Shown here one piece after another: positions 6,560 through 12,762 of a stretch of 12,762 nucleotides of DNA. The notes under the pieces were generated by a model. The model saw only the letters and a list, made by a program, of their open reading frames with translations, had not been told where the DNA came from and made no database searches. The position numbers and the translations under genes are program-made. The stretch is from positions 1-12,762 of the forward strand of contig CAYZYS010000064.1 in NCBI GenBank assembly GCA_964482605.1, in the 5' to 3' direction. The stretch's first letter is position 1. Each line of letters begins with the position of its first letter. This stretch comes from Bacteroides_F sp964482605. Lineage in GTDB: Bacteria > Bacillota > Clostridia > Lachnospirales > Lachnospiraceae.

Positions 6560-6600
6560 AGCATACCACATGTCCGGGCATCCTGTTTTTGTGGCAAACG
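6560..6600 (-). promoter_or_regulatory. Module promoter C (HD-domain gene)
   Basis: On the minus strand, CATGCGTTTGCCACAAAAA (TTGCCA at 6597-6592), 26 nt, then TATGCT (6565-6560) in the context ATGTGGTATGCT. It shares CATGCGTTTGCCACAAAA with promoter B and TGTGGTAT with A and B. The leader to ATG 6497 is about 55 nt. Confidence 0.7.
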
Positions 6601-6656
6601 CATGCCAGCCATCCCCTTGCGTAAGGACAGGCAGGATGGTTGTCCTGGGTTTGCCA
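6592..6656. promoter_or_regulatory. Inverted TTTGCCA pair upstream of promoter C
   Basis: On the plus strand TGGCAAAC (6592-6599) within promoter C is matched by an opposite-facing GTTTGCCA (6649-6656), 49 bp apart. A similar inverted arrangement lies upstream of promoter B. Confidence 0.4.
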
Positions 6657-6676
6657 TGGCGGCTTTGTGAATGGAA

Positions 6677-6734
6677 AAGGGAACCATGCCATGTGCCTGC
6701 ATGGTCTTCTGTCAGGCCAGGCGTGTGTTCCCTT
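6677..6734 (-). terminator. Possible terminator after the 474-aa gene
   Basis: On the minus strand AAGGGAAC (6734-6727) can pair with GTTCCCTT (6684-6677), followed by TTCC. A competing inner hairpin CCATGC/GCATGG is present. The loop is long and the U tract short, so this is weak. Confidence 0.35.
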
Positions 6735-6740
6735 AAGGGT

Positions 6741-8165
6741 TCATTTACGTTTGGAATAACGTGGTGTCACCAGTACGGCCATCGTGCCGCTTATGTTGGA
6801 CATCCCGACCGCCTCAATGCATACCGGGAACGTCCCCATGCCTTCAATGGTCATTACTGTGTTGATGCCCTTTACCCGTGCCCTTGCTGCCGCGTCAAGG
6901 AGTCCGGTGACATGGGGTCTTGCAACGCACACGGGCGACTCATCATCAACGGTTGTATTGGCTTCACCTGGTCCTGCTGTTGTGTTAACAGGCTTTTTGT
7001 CATGCGGGCTTTCGCTGTCATGTGGGCTTGGGTCAGGGACAACCTTTCCGGTTTCCTTCTTCCCGTTCCCCTTGCCGTTTTTCCTTACCTGCAGGCTGCC
7101 ATTGTCCCTGGACGCAGGCAGCTCATCCCTTGCCTGGTGGTTGGCCGCAATCATTGCGGCATCCTTCACGGATGTACCCATTTTCAGGAGTTCCGTTATG
7201 CTCTCGCTGATTTCCGCCAGTGTTTCATCAGTTGGCGGGAATGCCCCGTCATGTGCCGTGGCCACGGTAGCCGGTTCTTTTTTCCTGCCTGTGCCATTAT
7301 GTGCGGAATCTTTGTCCATCCTGGTATCTGTGGCTGTCTTGGCACCTGTTTTCACGGTGGTCTTCGGCTTTTGTCCTTTATCATCCACGCATGTGGGTGA
7401 GCCGCCCTTATGGGCGGTGTTTTTTGTGCCATGGGACTTGGCCGGCTTTTTCTTCATGCCAAGGGCTTCTTCCGCAATGTCCATTGCCTGGCAGGTCAGG
7501 CTGTCTGTCACATCCACCGGCTTGGGGGCAATGGCTGCCCCATCCCGGGACATTGCCGTGGTTCCCGCGTCCAGTATCCTCCACATTTCCTCAAGGGGTA
7601 TGCGCAGGACCTCGTGGAAGGAGCCGTGCCCATTGCGGGAATATTCCAATGCCGCCTGTGCCGCTTCCGCAGGGGAATGGAAGTCTTTTGCAATCAGCCT
7701 GACTGCGGTTTCCTTTTTAATCCCACCGTTCATGAAGCGGAGCATAATGTCCCTGAATGGTCCCAGTTCCACCCACTCATCATCCGTGAAGCCCGTCTGT
7801 GCCGCAAGGGAGTTGAGGGACTGGCTTCCCAGTTTTCCCCAAAAACCCCTCACGATGCCCTTGCACAGGCATTCCGCTTCTATCAGCGTCACCATCCGCC
7901 TCTTTGGCAGGCAATACTTGGGTGGGAGTGACCTGGACTCGGCCGCCAGTTTCCCTGCCGCTTCGCTTAAGGCCTTTTCCCTGTCCTGCCTGTCCTTCCT
8001 GAGGAAGGCCGCCGCGTCATTGTAGGTCATTATTCCCGCAAGGATGAGGGAGTGCAGCGTCCATGGGTCCCCCATGTATTTCACGGTGAAGGTGCTGAAC
8101 ATGGACATTGCACGGTCAACCTTCTCCCATTTTTCAGTTGCCTCACTGATTGTCATTCTTCGCAT
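6741..8165 (-). CDS. Unknown 474-aa protein with low-complexity linker
   Basis: I do not recognise the family. Residues 1-240 are mostly helical (WEKVDRAMSMFSTFTVKYMG; FTDDEWVELGPFRDIMLRFM; SPAEAAQAALEYSRNG). Residues about 245-410 are a Lys/Thr/Asp/Pro-rich, probably disordered linker. The last 60 residues (VTGLLDAAARARVKGINTVM, FPVCIEAVGM, SGTMAVLVTPRYSKRK) look like a small alpha/beta domain with a basic end. ATG 8165 has GGAGG 8 nt upstream. The start overlaps the end of the upstream gene by 23 bp, indicating translational coupling and a shared complex or pathway. No transmembrane segment or signal peptide was seen. It could be a replication or DNA-processing accessory protein, but nothing in the sequence proves that. 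Confidence 0.8.
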   Translation of the reverse strand: MRRMTISEATEKWEKVDRAMSMFSTFTVKYMGDPWTLHSLILAGIMTYNDAAAFLRKDRQDREKALSEAAGKLAAESRSLPPKYCLPKRRMVTLIEAECLCKGIVRGFWGKLGSQSLNSLAAQTGFTDDEWVELGPFRDIMLRFMNGGIKKETAVRLIAKDFHSPAEAAQAALEYSRNGHGSFHEVLRIPLEEMWRILDAGTTAMSRDGAAIAPKPVDVTDSLTCQAMDIAEEALGMKKKPAKSHGTKNTAHKGGSPTCVDDKGQKPKTTVKTGAKTATDTRMDKDSAHNGTGRKKEPATVATAHDGAFPPTDETLAEISESITELLKMGTSVKDAAMIAANHQARDELPASRDNGSLQVRKNGKGNGKKETGKVVPDPSPHDSESPHDKKPVNTTAGPGEANTTVDDESPVCVARPHVTGLLDAAARARVKGINTVMTIEGMGTFPVCIEAVGMSNISGTMAVLVTPRYSKRK

Positions 8166-8952
8166 TTACATTTCCTCCTGTGTGTTTCCCGTGTCCTCCC
8201 ACGCACCATATGACGCGGTACCTTCCCTCCGCATATGCGGTTATCCTCTTTCCCATGGGCGGTTTCCCGTCCCAACGGCATGCCGTTGCCCTGCCCGTTG
8301 TGGGGTCATAAGAGATGATGATGTTCCTTTCCGTGTCCGTGGCGATGGATGCCGAATACGCACCCAGCTTCGGGACTGACGTTTCGGAGAGCCAGCCGGG
8401 TGCAACCCCCTGCGTGCCAGCCGCTGACAAAAGTGCCCGCATGTCCCTGAGGTGAAGTTCCGTGATGAAGCGCCTTACCTGCCTGGTTGAAAACCCCCAT
8501 GCCCTGAAACAGTCATACTGGGTCCTGAACTCATGGAACCTCATTCTTTCCACGCCATCAGCCTCGGTTGCCCTCTTCTCAAATGGCAGCCCGTGTCCCC
8601 TTTCCATCCTCCTCCTGACGAGCAGCTTGAGGCTGTCCCATTCCGTGTCCGTGAGGGATTCAGGCTTTTCCATGTTTGCAATCCGGCAGATGAGGTCATC
8701 AAACGTGGCAATCCCCTCATTCCGCAGCTTCGGGATGAGGCCCGCGTTTCCGCATCCACCTGAGCAGGAAGCCATCACCTTCAGCCGGAGTTCCTGTTTC
8801 TTCTCCTCGTACAGGCTGAGCATGGAGTCATATTCCTCGGGGGTGAAGTACCCCGTGCCGGACACGGCCCCGTTTTCCTGCCTGAGCCGGCGCCGCATTA
8901 GCCGTGCTTCTGTTTTCTTTGTGGAATCCCTTTTCTTTGTGGAATCTCCCAT
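8143..8952 (-). CDS. Unknown 269-aa protein
   Basis: No family is recognised. The basic N-terminus has a direct repeat, DSTKKRDSTKK, from a duplicated 15-bp unit. Residues about 35-60 are a charged helix (YDSMLSLYEEKKQELRLKVM), followed by a Cys/Gly cluster (CSGGCGNAG, near residues 63-71). The middle (WGFSTRQVRRFITELHLRDM) could be a helix-turn-helix-like DNA contact, and the C-terminal 90 residues appear beta-rich (NIIISYDPTTGRATACRWDG; YRVIWCVGGHG). ATG 8952 follows AAAGGGG at good spacing. It is the first gene of a two-gene operon driven by module promoter D, and its 3' end overlaps the next gene by 23 bp. The two probably work together. Confidence 0.8.
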   Translation of the reverse strand: MGDSTKKRDSTKKTEARLMRRRLRQENGAVSGTGYFTPEEYDSMLSLYEEKKQELRLKVMASCSGGCGNAGLIPKLRNEGIATFDDLICRIANMEKPESLTDTEWDSLKLLVRRRMERGHGLPFEKRATEADGVERMRFHEFRTQYDCFRAWGFSTRQVRRFITELHLRDMRALLSAAGTQGVAPGWLSETSVPKLGAYSASIATDTERNIIISYDPTTGRATACRWDGKPPMGKRITAYAEGRYRVIWCVGGHGKHTGGNVNAKNDNQ

Positions 8953-9030
8953 TTCCGTCCCCTTTCCTTATCCATGGTTATGTGTTTTCCTGCCTGCGGG
9001 GGCGTCACCTCCCCTGCGGCTGTTTGTCTT

Positions 9031-9070
9031 AATTATGCGTGGCCCGTGGGCTTTTTCCCTTGTGGCAAAC
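9031..9070 (-). promoter_or_regulatory. Module promoter D (two unknown genes)
   Basis: On the minus strand GGTTTGCCACAA (TTGCCA at 9068-9063) precedes CATAAT (9037-9032) by 25 nt, or ATAATT by 26 nt. Here the sequence before the -10 is GGCCACG, a direct rather than inverted copy of the box core. The leader to ATG 8952 is about 75 nt. Confidence 0.6.
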
Positions 9071-9121
9071 CGGTGCATGCGGGGCGGGCTGCCTGCCAAT
9101 GGGTTCCCCGTCCCAAAGCGG

Positions 9122-10255
9122 TCAGTTTTTCGGGAAATTGACCGGCACCCCGTTCACTGAGCAGTATTCACTCAATGTGACGACAACGCTTGGTACGCCA
9201 TCGACAACCCTTGTGGAGACAAGGTCAGTCCTGCCCGCCCGTACCTGTATTTTTGCGTTCTGCGTCTCGATTTCCAGCTTGTCCGGGATGATGTTTGAGA
9301 TGCTTATGCCCTTCCTTGTCTTCCCGTCATCAGGCATGAACTCATTGTACGCGTCCATCACCCTGTTCACGCCTTCACTGCCAACCCCGCTTTCCCTCAG
9401 CACGGACGACAGCCTTCCACCGTCAAGCACAAGCCCCTCGTTGTCAGGCTCACTTGCAAGGTCCTCTATCGTGTCCTGGATGCCAAGCACGCAGTCCATG
9501 GAGCAGCCGTCATCAAGGGATGCCTTTATGATGGAATTGAATGCCTCCTTCTGGGAATCCGCCGTGAGCGGCACCCTGCATTCAAGGAGGTCGTCAATCA
9601 GCTCCGTCTCAAACCGCTTCGGGTTGCCGTTGTAGAACAATACCATGTCCGTGTCTGCCTGCCTGTCGTTGAAGGCAGGGTAAAGGATGCCCGCAACAGG
9701 CTTCTGGGACATGACCCATTCCTGCGGCTTTTCATGGAATCCCGCGCCCCGTGGTGAGTCTGGCTGGAACGTGAGCGTGCCCTTTGACAGGTTCACGGGG
9801 ACAATGCACGTGATGACGTGCCTGTACACGTCAGTTGACATGTCTTCCATTTCCGTGCCGTCAGACGCCCTCCCCGGGATGTCATACGCGCACAGGGCAA
9901 ACAGGATGAGGTAGTTGTCAACAGTCGGGTATGAGGCAATTATCTTGTCAACCATGTCCCCTGCCGTGTCATCCGAAAGCCCTGATTCAAGCAACGCGTG
10001 CCATATGAACTGGTTGTCAACCTGCCCCGGGCAAAACTCCAGGTTCACAAGGTTCTTGTCCAGCTTGCCGGACAGGCATTTTGCGAACAGTCCTACGTAC
10101 TTGTCCATTTCCTCCTGTGGCACCTGCCCCGGGCAGAAGGCAAACTCATGCACCTTTTCCTTGTTTGCGTCAACATAGCAGCCCCTTATCTTTTGTATGC
10201 AATTGTCGTCTGCCTTCAGTGTCTTTTTGATTTCCGCTATTTCCTTCTTGTTCAT
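9122..10255 (-). CDS. DUF4317 family protein, 377 aa
   Basis: The protein matches DUF4317 along its length: MNKKEIAEIKKTLKADDNCI, IRGCYVDANKEK, KCLSGKLDKNLVNLEF, YPTVDNYLILFALCAYDIPG, SDGTEMEDMSTDVYRHVITC, PVNLSKGTLTF, GILYPAFNDRQADTDMVLFY and a C-terminal KIQVRAGRTDLVSTRVVDG. The family is widespread in Firmicutes and has no established function. Compared with the pattern I recall for the family, two short CPGQV segments (residues 41-45 and 75-79) appear as additions, each encoded by the same 13-bp word (listed as a finding). ATG 10255 has AGGAGGG upstream. It is the second gene after the 41-residue membrane peptide (74-bp gap), apparently one operon under promoter E. No terminator was recognised downstream. 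Confidence 0.92.
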   Translation of the reverse strand: MNKKEIAEIKKTLKADDNCIQKIRGCYVDANKEKVHEFAFCPGQVPQEEMDKYVGLFAKCLSGKLDKNLVNLEFCPGQVDNQFIWHALLESGLSDDTAGDMVDKIIASYPTVDNYLILFALCAYDIPGRASDGTEMEDMSTDVYRHVITCIVPVNLSKGTLTFQPDSPRGAGFHEKPQEWVMSQKPVAGILYPAFNDRQADTDMVLFYNGNPKRFETELIDDLLECRVPLTADSQKEAFNSIIKASLDDGCSMDCVLGIQDTIEDLASEPDNEGLVLDGGRLSSVLRESGVGSEGVNRVMDAYNEFMPDDGKTRKGISISNIIPDKLEIETQNAKIQVRAGRTDLVSTRVVDGVPSVVVTLSEYCSVNGVPVNFPKN

Positions 10256-10329
10256 TTGAAAAATCCCTCCTGTGGTTTTTGCTGGTTTCCATGTCCTGCC
10301 ACGGCATCCTGCCGGGGTATGTGGTGGCT

Positions 10330-10455
10330 TCAGGTCCTCCCATCGCGCAGCCTGTCAGATGCCAGGCACCATGCGCAAAAGCCCGTGACGCATGTGGCAA
10401 GGATGAGTACCATGCATGTCAGTACCCTGAAAAACGTGGACAGTGCCTTTACCAT
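10330..10455 (-). CDS. Small membrane protein, 41 aa
   Basis: ATG 10455 follows AAGGGGG-TGTTCCA, a good Shine-Dalgarno at 7 nt, and the frame ends with TGA at 10330. The peptide begins MVKALSTFFR, has one hydrophobic span (about residues 8-32) containing Cys14, Cys22 and a CAWC motif (27-30), and ends in a charged tail, DRLRDGRT. By the positive-inside rule both ends are positive, so topology is unclear. It sits directly after module promoter E (leader about 40 nt) and ahead of the DUF4317 gene. The same frame continues upstream to 10824 but would cross the promoter and the radC terminator, so the short form is preferred. Function unknown. Confidence 0.65.
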   Translation of the reverse strand: MVKALSTFFRVLTCMVLILATCVTGFCAWCLASDRLRDGRT

Positions 10456-10496
10456 TGGAACACCCCCTTGTAAGATGATGAATTGCCTTTCGGGGC

Positions 10497-10536
10497 TAGT
10501 ATGGCAATCCATGCGGTTTTTCCTTCCGTGGCAAAC
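10497..10536 (-). promoter_or_regulatory. Module promoter E (41-aa peptide and DUF4317)
   Basis: On the minus strand TGTTTGCCACGG (TTGCCA at 10534-10529) precedes CATACT (10503-10498) by 25 nt. The -10 context TTGCCATACT contains a second, direct TTGCCA, matching the arrangement in promoter D rather than the inverted one in A to C. Confidence 0.6.
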
Positions 10537-10698
10537 AGTGGGCATGGACATGGCTGGCATGGCAAGACTGGAGGACATGGACAGGTGGCAGGGTGTACAG
10601 GACTTACAAAAAATCAGCGGGTGGGAAAGCCCACGACTTTGGCCTTGGGAATATGCCAATGAGCATATGGGGATAAAGGGATTCCTGGAAGAAAAGAA
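10537..10698. other. Intergenic stretch with two small hairpins, no gene recognised
   Basis: Between promoter E and the radC terminator there is no convincing gene. On the minus strand, ATATGC/GCATAT (10668-10651) and GTGGG-CTTT-CCCAC (10634-10621) form small stems, followed after 7 nt by TTTTTT (10613-10608). This could be a second, weak terminator or part of a short RNA. The 10540-10585 stretch is unusually rich in GGCATGG and GACATGG words. Confidence 0.3.
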
Positions 10699-10732
10699 AA
10701 AAAACGGGATGGGGGAAACCATTCCGTTTTTT
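10699..10732. terminator. Bidirectional terminator after the radC-like gene
   Basis: On the minus strand AAAAAACGGAATGG and CCATCCCGTTTTTT pair with one mismatch around a short loop, with A and T runs on both sides, so it can work in both directions. It lies 27 nt after the JAB gene stop. Confidence 0.8.
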
Positions 10733-10759
10733 CTTTGAAAACCAATGTTTTTTTGAGGC

Positions 10760-11236
10760 TTATTGTGGCTGTGTCCATGAATTCTCCCGGTAAGAGTAAT
10801 ATGTTCCCCTTCCCGTGATGACATGGTCCAAAAACCGGATGTCCATTATCTTTGCCCCGACCCTTATTGCCTCAGTCATGGCATCATCATCCCCTGAAGG
10901 CGTTGGGTCCCCTGACGGATGGTTGTGCATCACGGCAAACGAGACGGCATCACAGAGAAGGAGCCTTTGCCACAGCCCGCGCCTGTCAAGGATGGACGCA
11001 TTGGCGGTGCCGACGTTCAGGCAGAACACGGCCACTGGGACGCACTTGCAGTTCATTGCAAGCAGGTATATCCTTTCCTGCGTGAACGAGTCAATGCCAA
11101 GTGCCTCGTGGCAGAACCTTGCGATTTCATGCGGATTGTCCAGGCGTGTTTCCCCGGCACAATCTCCGTCAATGCAGACATGCCTTATTGTCTTTAGGCG
11201 GATTGAGCCATCCTCTTTCCTGACGACTTCTTTCAT
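10760..11236 (-). CDS. radC: RadC-like JAB/MPN domain protein, 158 aa
   Basis: The protein is a short, stand-alone RadC-type JAB domain. It has the JAMM metal site E54, H104-N-H106 and D117 in the family motif HNHPSGDPTPSGDD, plus LNVGTANASILDRRGLWQ, CDAVSFAVMHNHP and ITGRGTYYSYRE. The N-terminal helix-hairpin-helix region of chromosomal RadC is absent, as is usual for copies on plasmids, integrative elements and phages. The biochemical role of RadC is unsettled; a metal-dependent hydrolase or DNA-repair accessory is the usual suggestion. The start is uncertain: ATG 11236 gives the best domain boundary, but the only good Shine-Dalgarno (GGAGGG, 11260-11255) is 18 nt upstream. ATG 11269 lies before that site and has no Shine-Dalgarno of its own. 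Confidence 0.9.
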   Translation of the reverse strand: MKEVVRKEDGSIRLKTIRHVCIDGDCAGETRLDNPHEIARFCHEALGIDSFTQERIYLLAMNCKCVPVAVFCLNVGTANASILDRRGLWQRLLLCDAVSFAVMHNHPSGDPTPSGDDDAMTEAIRVGAKIMDIRFLDHVITGRGTYYSYRENSWTQPQ

Positions 11237-11266
11237 TGGAATTTTTATGTAAATCCCTCCTTTTTC

Positions 11267-11282
11267 CATGAATATGTTCATG
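11267..11282. promoter_or_regulatory. Palindrome upstream of the radC-like gene
   Basis: CATGAA-TATG-TTCATG is a perfect 6-bp inverted repeat just before the Shine-Dalgarno GGAGGG, downstream of a weak -10 candidate (CATACT, 11293-11288). It could be an operator or an mRNA hairpin affecting initiation. No TTTGCCA box is present at this gene. Confidence 0.35.
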
Positions 11283-11335
11283 TGGATAGTATGAAAAATC
11301 CCGCCATCCCAGGTGCAGCCGCCTGGACACGCAGG

Positions 11336-11369
11336 AAAAAAAAGAAAAGGACACCCTTTCGGGTGTCCT
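11336..11369 (-). terminator. Strong intrinsic terminator after the beta-helix gene
   Basis: On the minus strand AGGACACCC-GAAA-GGGTGTCCT is a perfect 9-bp stem with a GAAA loop, followed by TTTCTTTTTTTT. It lies 47 nt past the stop at 11417. Confidence 0.93.
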
Positions 11370-11416
11370 GGTTCCGGGAAAATCACGCCAACATTCCTTC
11401 TTGTTCCTTAGGGACA

Positions 11417-12762
11417 TTAGTCATCCACGTTTGCGGAAAGGTAAGTTTTTTCATTGCATATTATGGCAGTACCATATATGCGGCTGTCTCCCCCGACGGT
11501 TGCCTTGCCCCTGACGAACGCGCGTCCATATATTTGTGCATGGTCGCAGATTTTTGTGGAGTCAGACACATGTGCATTGTCATAAATCTTTGCGCTTCCG
11601 CTGATTTCGGCATTGCCGCTGACATGGGCCTCGCCTTTGATGCTTGCGTTGTGGTGTATGACTGCACGGCCTGTGGCTTTTGCATTGTCGGACATCCGTG
11701 CCTCTCCGTCAACTTTTGCATTGCCTGCAACTTCGGCATGTCCCATTATGGTGGCATTTCCGCCAACATGTGCATCGCCATGGATGTATGCATAGCCAAG
11801 GACATTTGCATTGCCTGTCACCTGTGCATAGCCGCCAACAATTGTACTGCCCGCGGCTTCGGCACTTCCCGTTATGGTGGCATTTCCGCCAATATATGCA
11901 TTGCCATGGATGTATGCATGGTCAAGGACATCTGCATTGGCTGTCACCTGTGCATAGCCGCCAACCCTTGCACTGCCATGCACTGTCGCGCACTTGGACA
12001 CATATGCACTGTCAAATATGCGTGCATTGCCATAGGACTTTGCATTGTCGGCAATCCAGCAACTGCCTTCTTGCGACAGGTTGTATTCATACTGGACCCA
12101 GCCGCCAAGTTCACCGGCCTTCACGTCAGGAATGCCATGCATTTTTATGGGTATGTCACGTAATGCCCTTATCCGGTATACCACTGTCCCGTCTGGTGCC
12201 AGTGCCTTGTCACCGGTCAGCTCATATTTCATGCCTGCCGGTTTCCTGTTTTCATCAGCATCAACGTCTGGCATGTCTTCATCAGCCATGGAATCATCGC
12301 CAATCATGGAATCCGCCTCATGGGCGATTTTCACCCCTGCTTTCTCCAGGATGTGGAAAAGCTGTGTTTCCATTTCCTTGACCGTTGCCCAGTCAGGGGC
12401 AGGCTTTATGTTCTGTCTGGCATCGTACCTGATTCCAAGGCTGCTAAGGTATGCCAATATGGTAGTCCATAAGTCACATGCAGGACCATTCATCTGGGAT
12501 TCCTCAATGAACGCCCCATCGGCAGGGATGTATATTGGCGTCAGGTCGGGCAGATACAATGTTTTGTATTTTTCACCGCTTGCAACCCTTTCAATTATGG
12601 AGCCGATGTTGTCCCACCTTGAGAGGTTGGCATCCTCACCCCCGTCCACAAGTTCCTGCACGACGAGTTCCTTGCCCTTGTCAGACAGGAACAGTTCGTG
12701 GTCCTCAAGGTACATTTCCAGGTCAGCCATGGCGGTTTCCGCCATGAGGATGTCGCGTATTG
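11417..12762 (-). CDS. Hexapeptide-repeat beta-helix protein (5' end probably outside window)
   Basis: The frame is open to the right edge. ATG 12745 is the outermost ATG but has no Shine-Dalgarno and the codons before it are open, so the true start is probably beyond the window. Numbering from 12745, residues 1-190 are helical and acidic (LEDHELFLSDKGKELVVQEL). The family signature follows at about residue 213: AGELGGWVQYEYNLSQEGSCW and then IADNAKSYGNARI. From about 235 to 430 there are hexapeptide repeats (GNAYIG, GNATIT, GDAHVG, GEARMS, GNAEIS) that fold as a left-handed beta-helix. Related proteins occur on phages and mobile elements of gut bacteria, with no defined function. No acetyltransferase catalytic histidine motif is evident. 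A tandem duplication lies within the helix (listed separately). Confidence 0.88.
   Translation of the reverse strand, partial: IRDILMAETAMADLEMYLEDHELFLSDKGKELVVQELVDGGEDANLSRWDNIGSIIERVASGEKYKTLYLPDLTPIYIPADGAFIEESQMNGPACDLWTTILAYLSSLGIRYDARQNIKPAPDWATVKEMETQLFHILEKAGVKIAHEADSMIGDDSMADEDMPDVDADENRKPAGMKYELTGDKALAPDGTVVYRIRALRDIPIKMHGIPDVKAGELGGWVQYEYNLSQEGSCWIADNAKSYGNARIFDSAYVSKCATVHGSARVGGYAQVTANADVLDHAYIHGNAYIGGNATITGSAEAAGSTIVGGYAQVTGNANVLGYAYIHGDAHVGGNATIMGHAEVAGNAKVDGEARMSDNAKATGRAVIHHNASIKGEAHVSGNAEISGSAKIYDNAHVSDSTKICDHAQIYGRAFVRGKATVGGDSRIYGTAIICNEKTYLSANVDD
11714..11965 (-). repeat. 126-bp in-frame tandem duplication in the beta-helix gene
   Basis: Two adjacent 42-residue blocks, each starting VGGYAQVT and containing AYIHG and GGNATI, occupy residues 261-302 and 303-344. 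The spacing between equivalent codons is exactly 126 bp (11965 to 11839). Forty-two residues equal seven hexapeptide rungs, so the duplication lengthens the helix without breaking its register. Confidence 0.85.

Noticed and set aside
5549..6660. High frequency of CATG and CCATGG words in intergenic DNA
   Set aside because: Noticeable throughout the window, but part of it follows from ATGG/GGCATG codon and motif use; without counts against a background model it cannot be called a signal.
6366..7400. Plus-strand open frame of 344 codons
   Set aside because: It runs across the start of the HD gene, promoter C and part of the 474-residue gene; no ribosome binding site and no recognisable domain.
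6784..8025. Plus-strand open frame of 413 codons
   Set aside because: It is fully antisense to the 474-residue gene, has no ribosome binding site and a composition expected from the opposite strand; the minus-strand frame has a good Shine-Dalgarno and coupling to its neighbour.
10606..10668. 20-codon minus-strand frame (MLIGIFPRPK...)
   Set aside because: No ribosome binding site, and the sequence forms two hairpins, so the frame is probably chance.
10330..10824. Longer 164-codon minus-strand form of the small membrane peptide
   Set aside because: It would start inside the radC-like gene and read through the bidirectional terminator and promoter E; the 41-residue form has the ribosome binding site.
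11282..12163. Plus-strand open frame with a regular Cys-Ile-Ala pattern
   Set aside because: The pattern is the antisense reading of the hexapeptide repeats on the minus strand, and the frame crosses the strong terminator at 11336-11369.

Overview
The window is a densely packed stretch in which every supported gene lies on the minus strand, so transcription runs from high to low coordinates. Strong AGGAGG-type ribosome binding sites, a DUF4317 protein, the C-terminal part of an Rpn/PD-(D/E)XK 'transposase' of the type common in Clostridia, and slightly GC-rich coding sequence with frequent AGG arginine codons suggest a Gram-positive Clostridia-type host. The gene set (HerA/VirB4-like ATPase, SSB, stand-alone RadC-type JAB protein, HD phosphohydrolase, hexapeptide beta-helix protein, several unknowns) and the shared promoter design point to accessory DNA: a large plasmid, integrative conjugative element or large phage. 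No tRNA, rRNA, integrase, relaxase or phage structural gene was seen.

Layout in transcription order (right to left). 12762-11417: a partial beta-helix protein ending at a strong terminator. 11236-10760: RadC-like JAB protein with a bidirectional terminator. 10455-9122: a 41-residue membrane peptide followed by DUF4317. 8952-6741: two overlapping unknown genes. 6497-5835: HD-domain protein. 5676-5040: a promoter, a compact structured RNA ending in an intrinsic terminator, then ssb. 4807-4151: a DUF2786-like protein. 4015-3674: an orphan Rpn C-terminal fragment with its own sigma70-type promoter. 3429-1 and beyond: a giant HerA/VirB4-type ATPase cut by the left edge.

Two features stand out. 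First, the ATPase carries a 500-residue tract (residues 280-779) in which every second residue is almost always Ser, Gly or Asn. The register flips once near the middle (residues 520-523), giving arms of about 241 and 257 residues. This is the pattern expected of one enormous two-stranded beta-hairpin, and in a hexameric ATPase it could build a long beta-tube. Second, five transcription units share a promoter module: a TTTGCCAC box exactly 25-26 nt upstream of a -10 element, with no -35 at the normal spacing. This suggests an element-encoded activator or alternative recognition factor controlling the genes together. The ssb leader RNA, the RpnS-like fragment and the 41-residue peptide are secondary points of interest.
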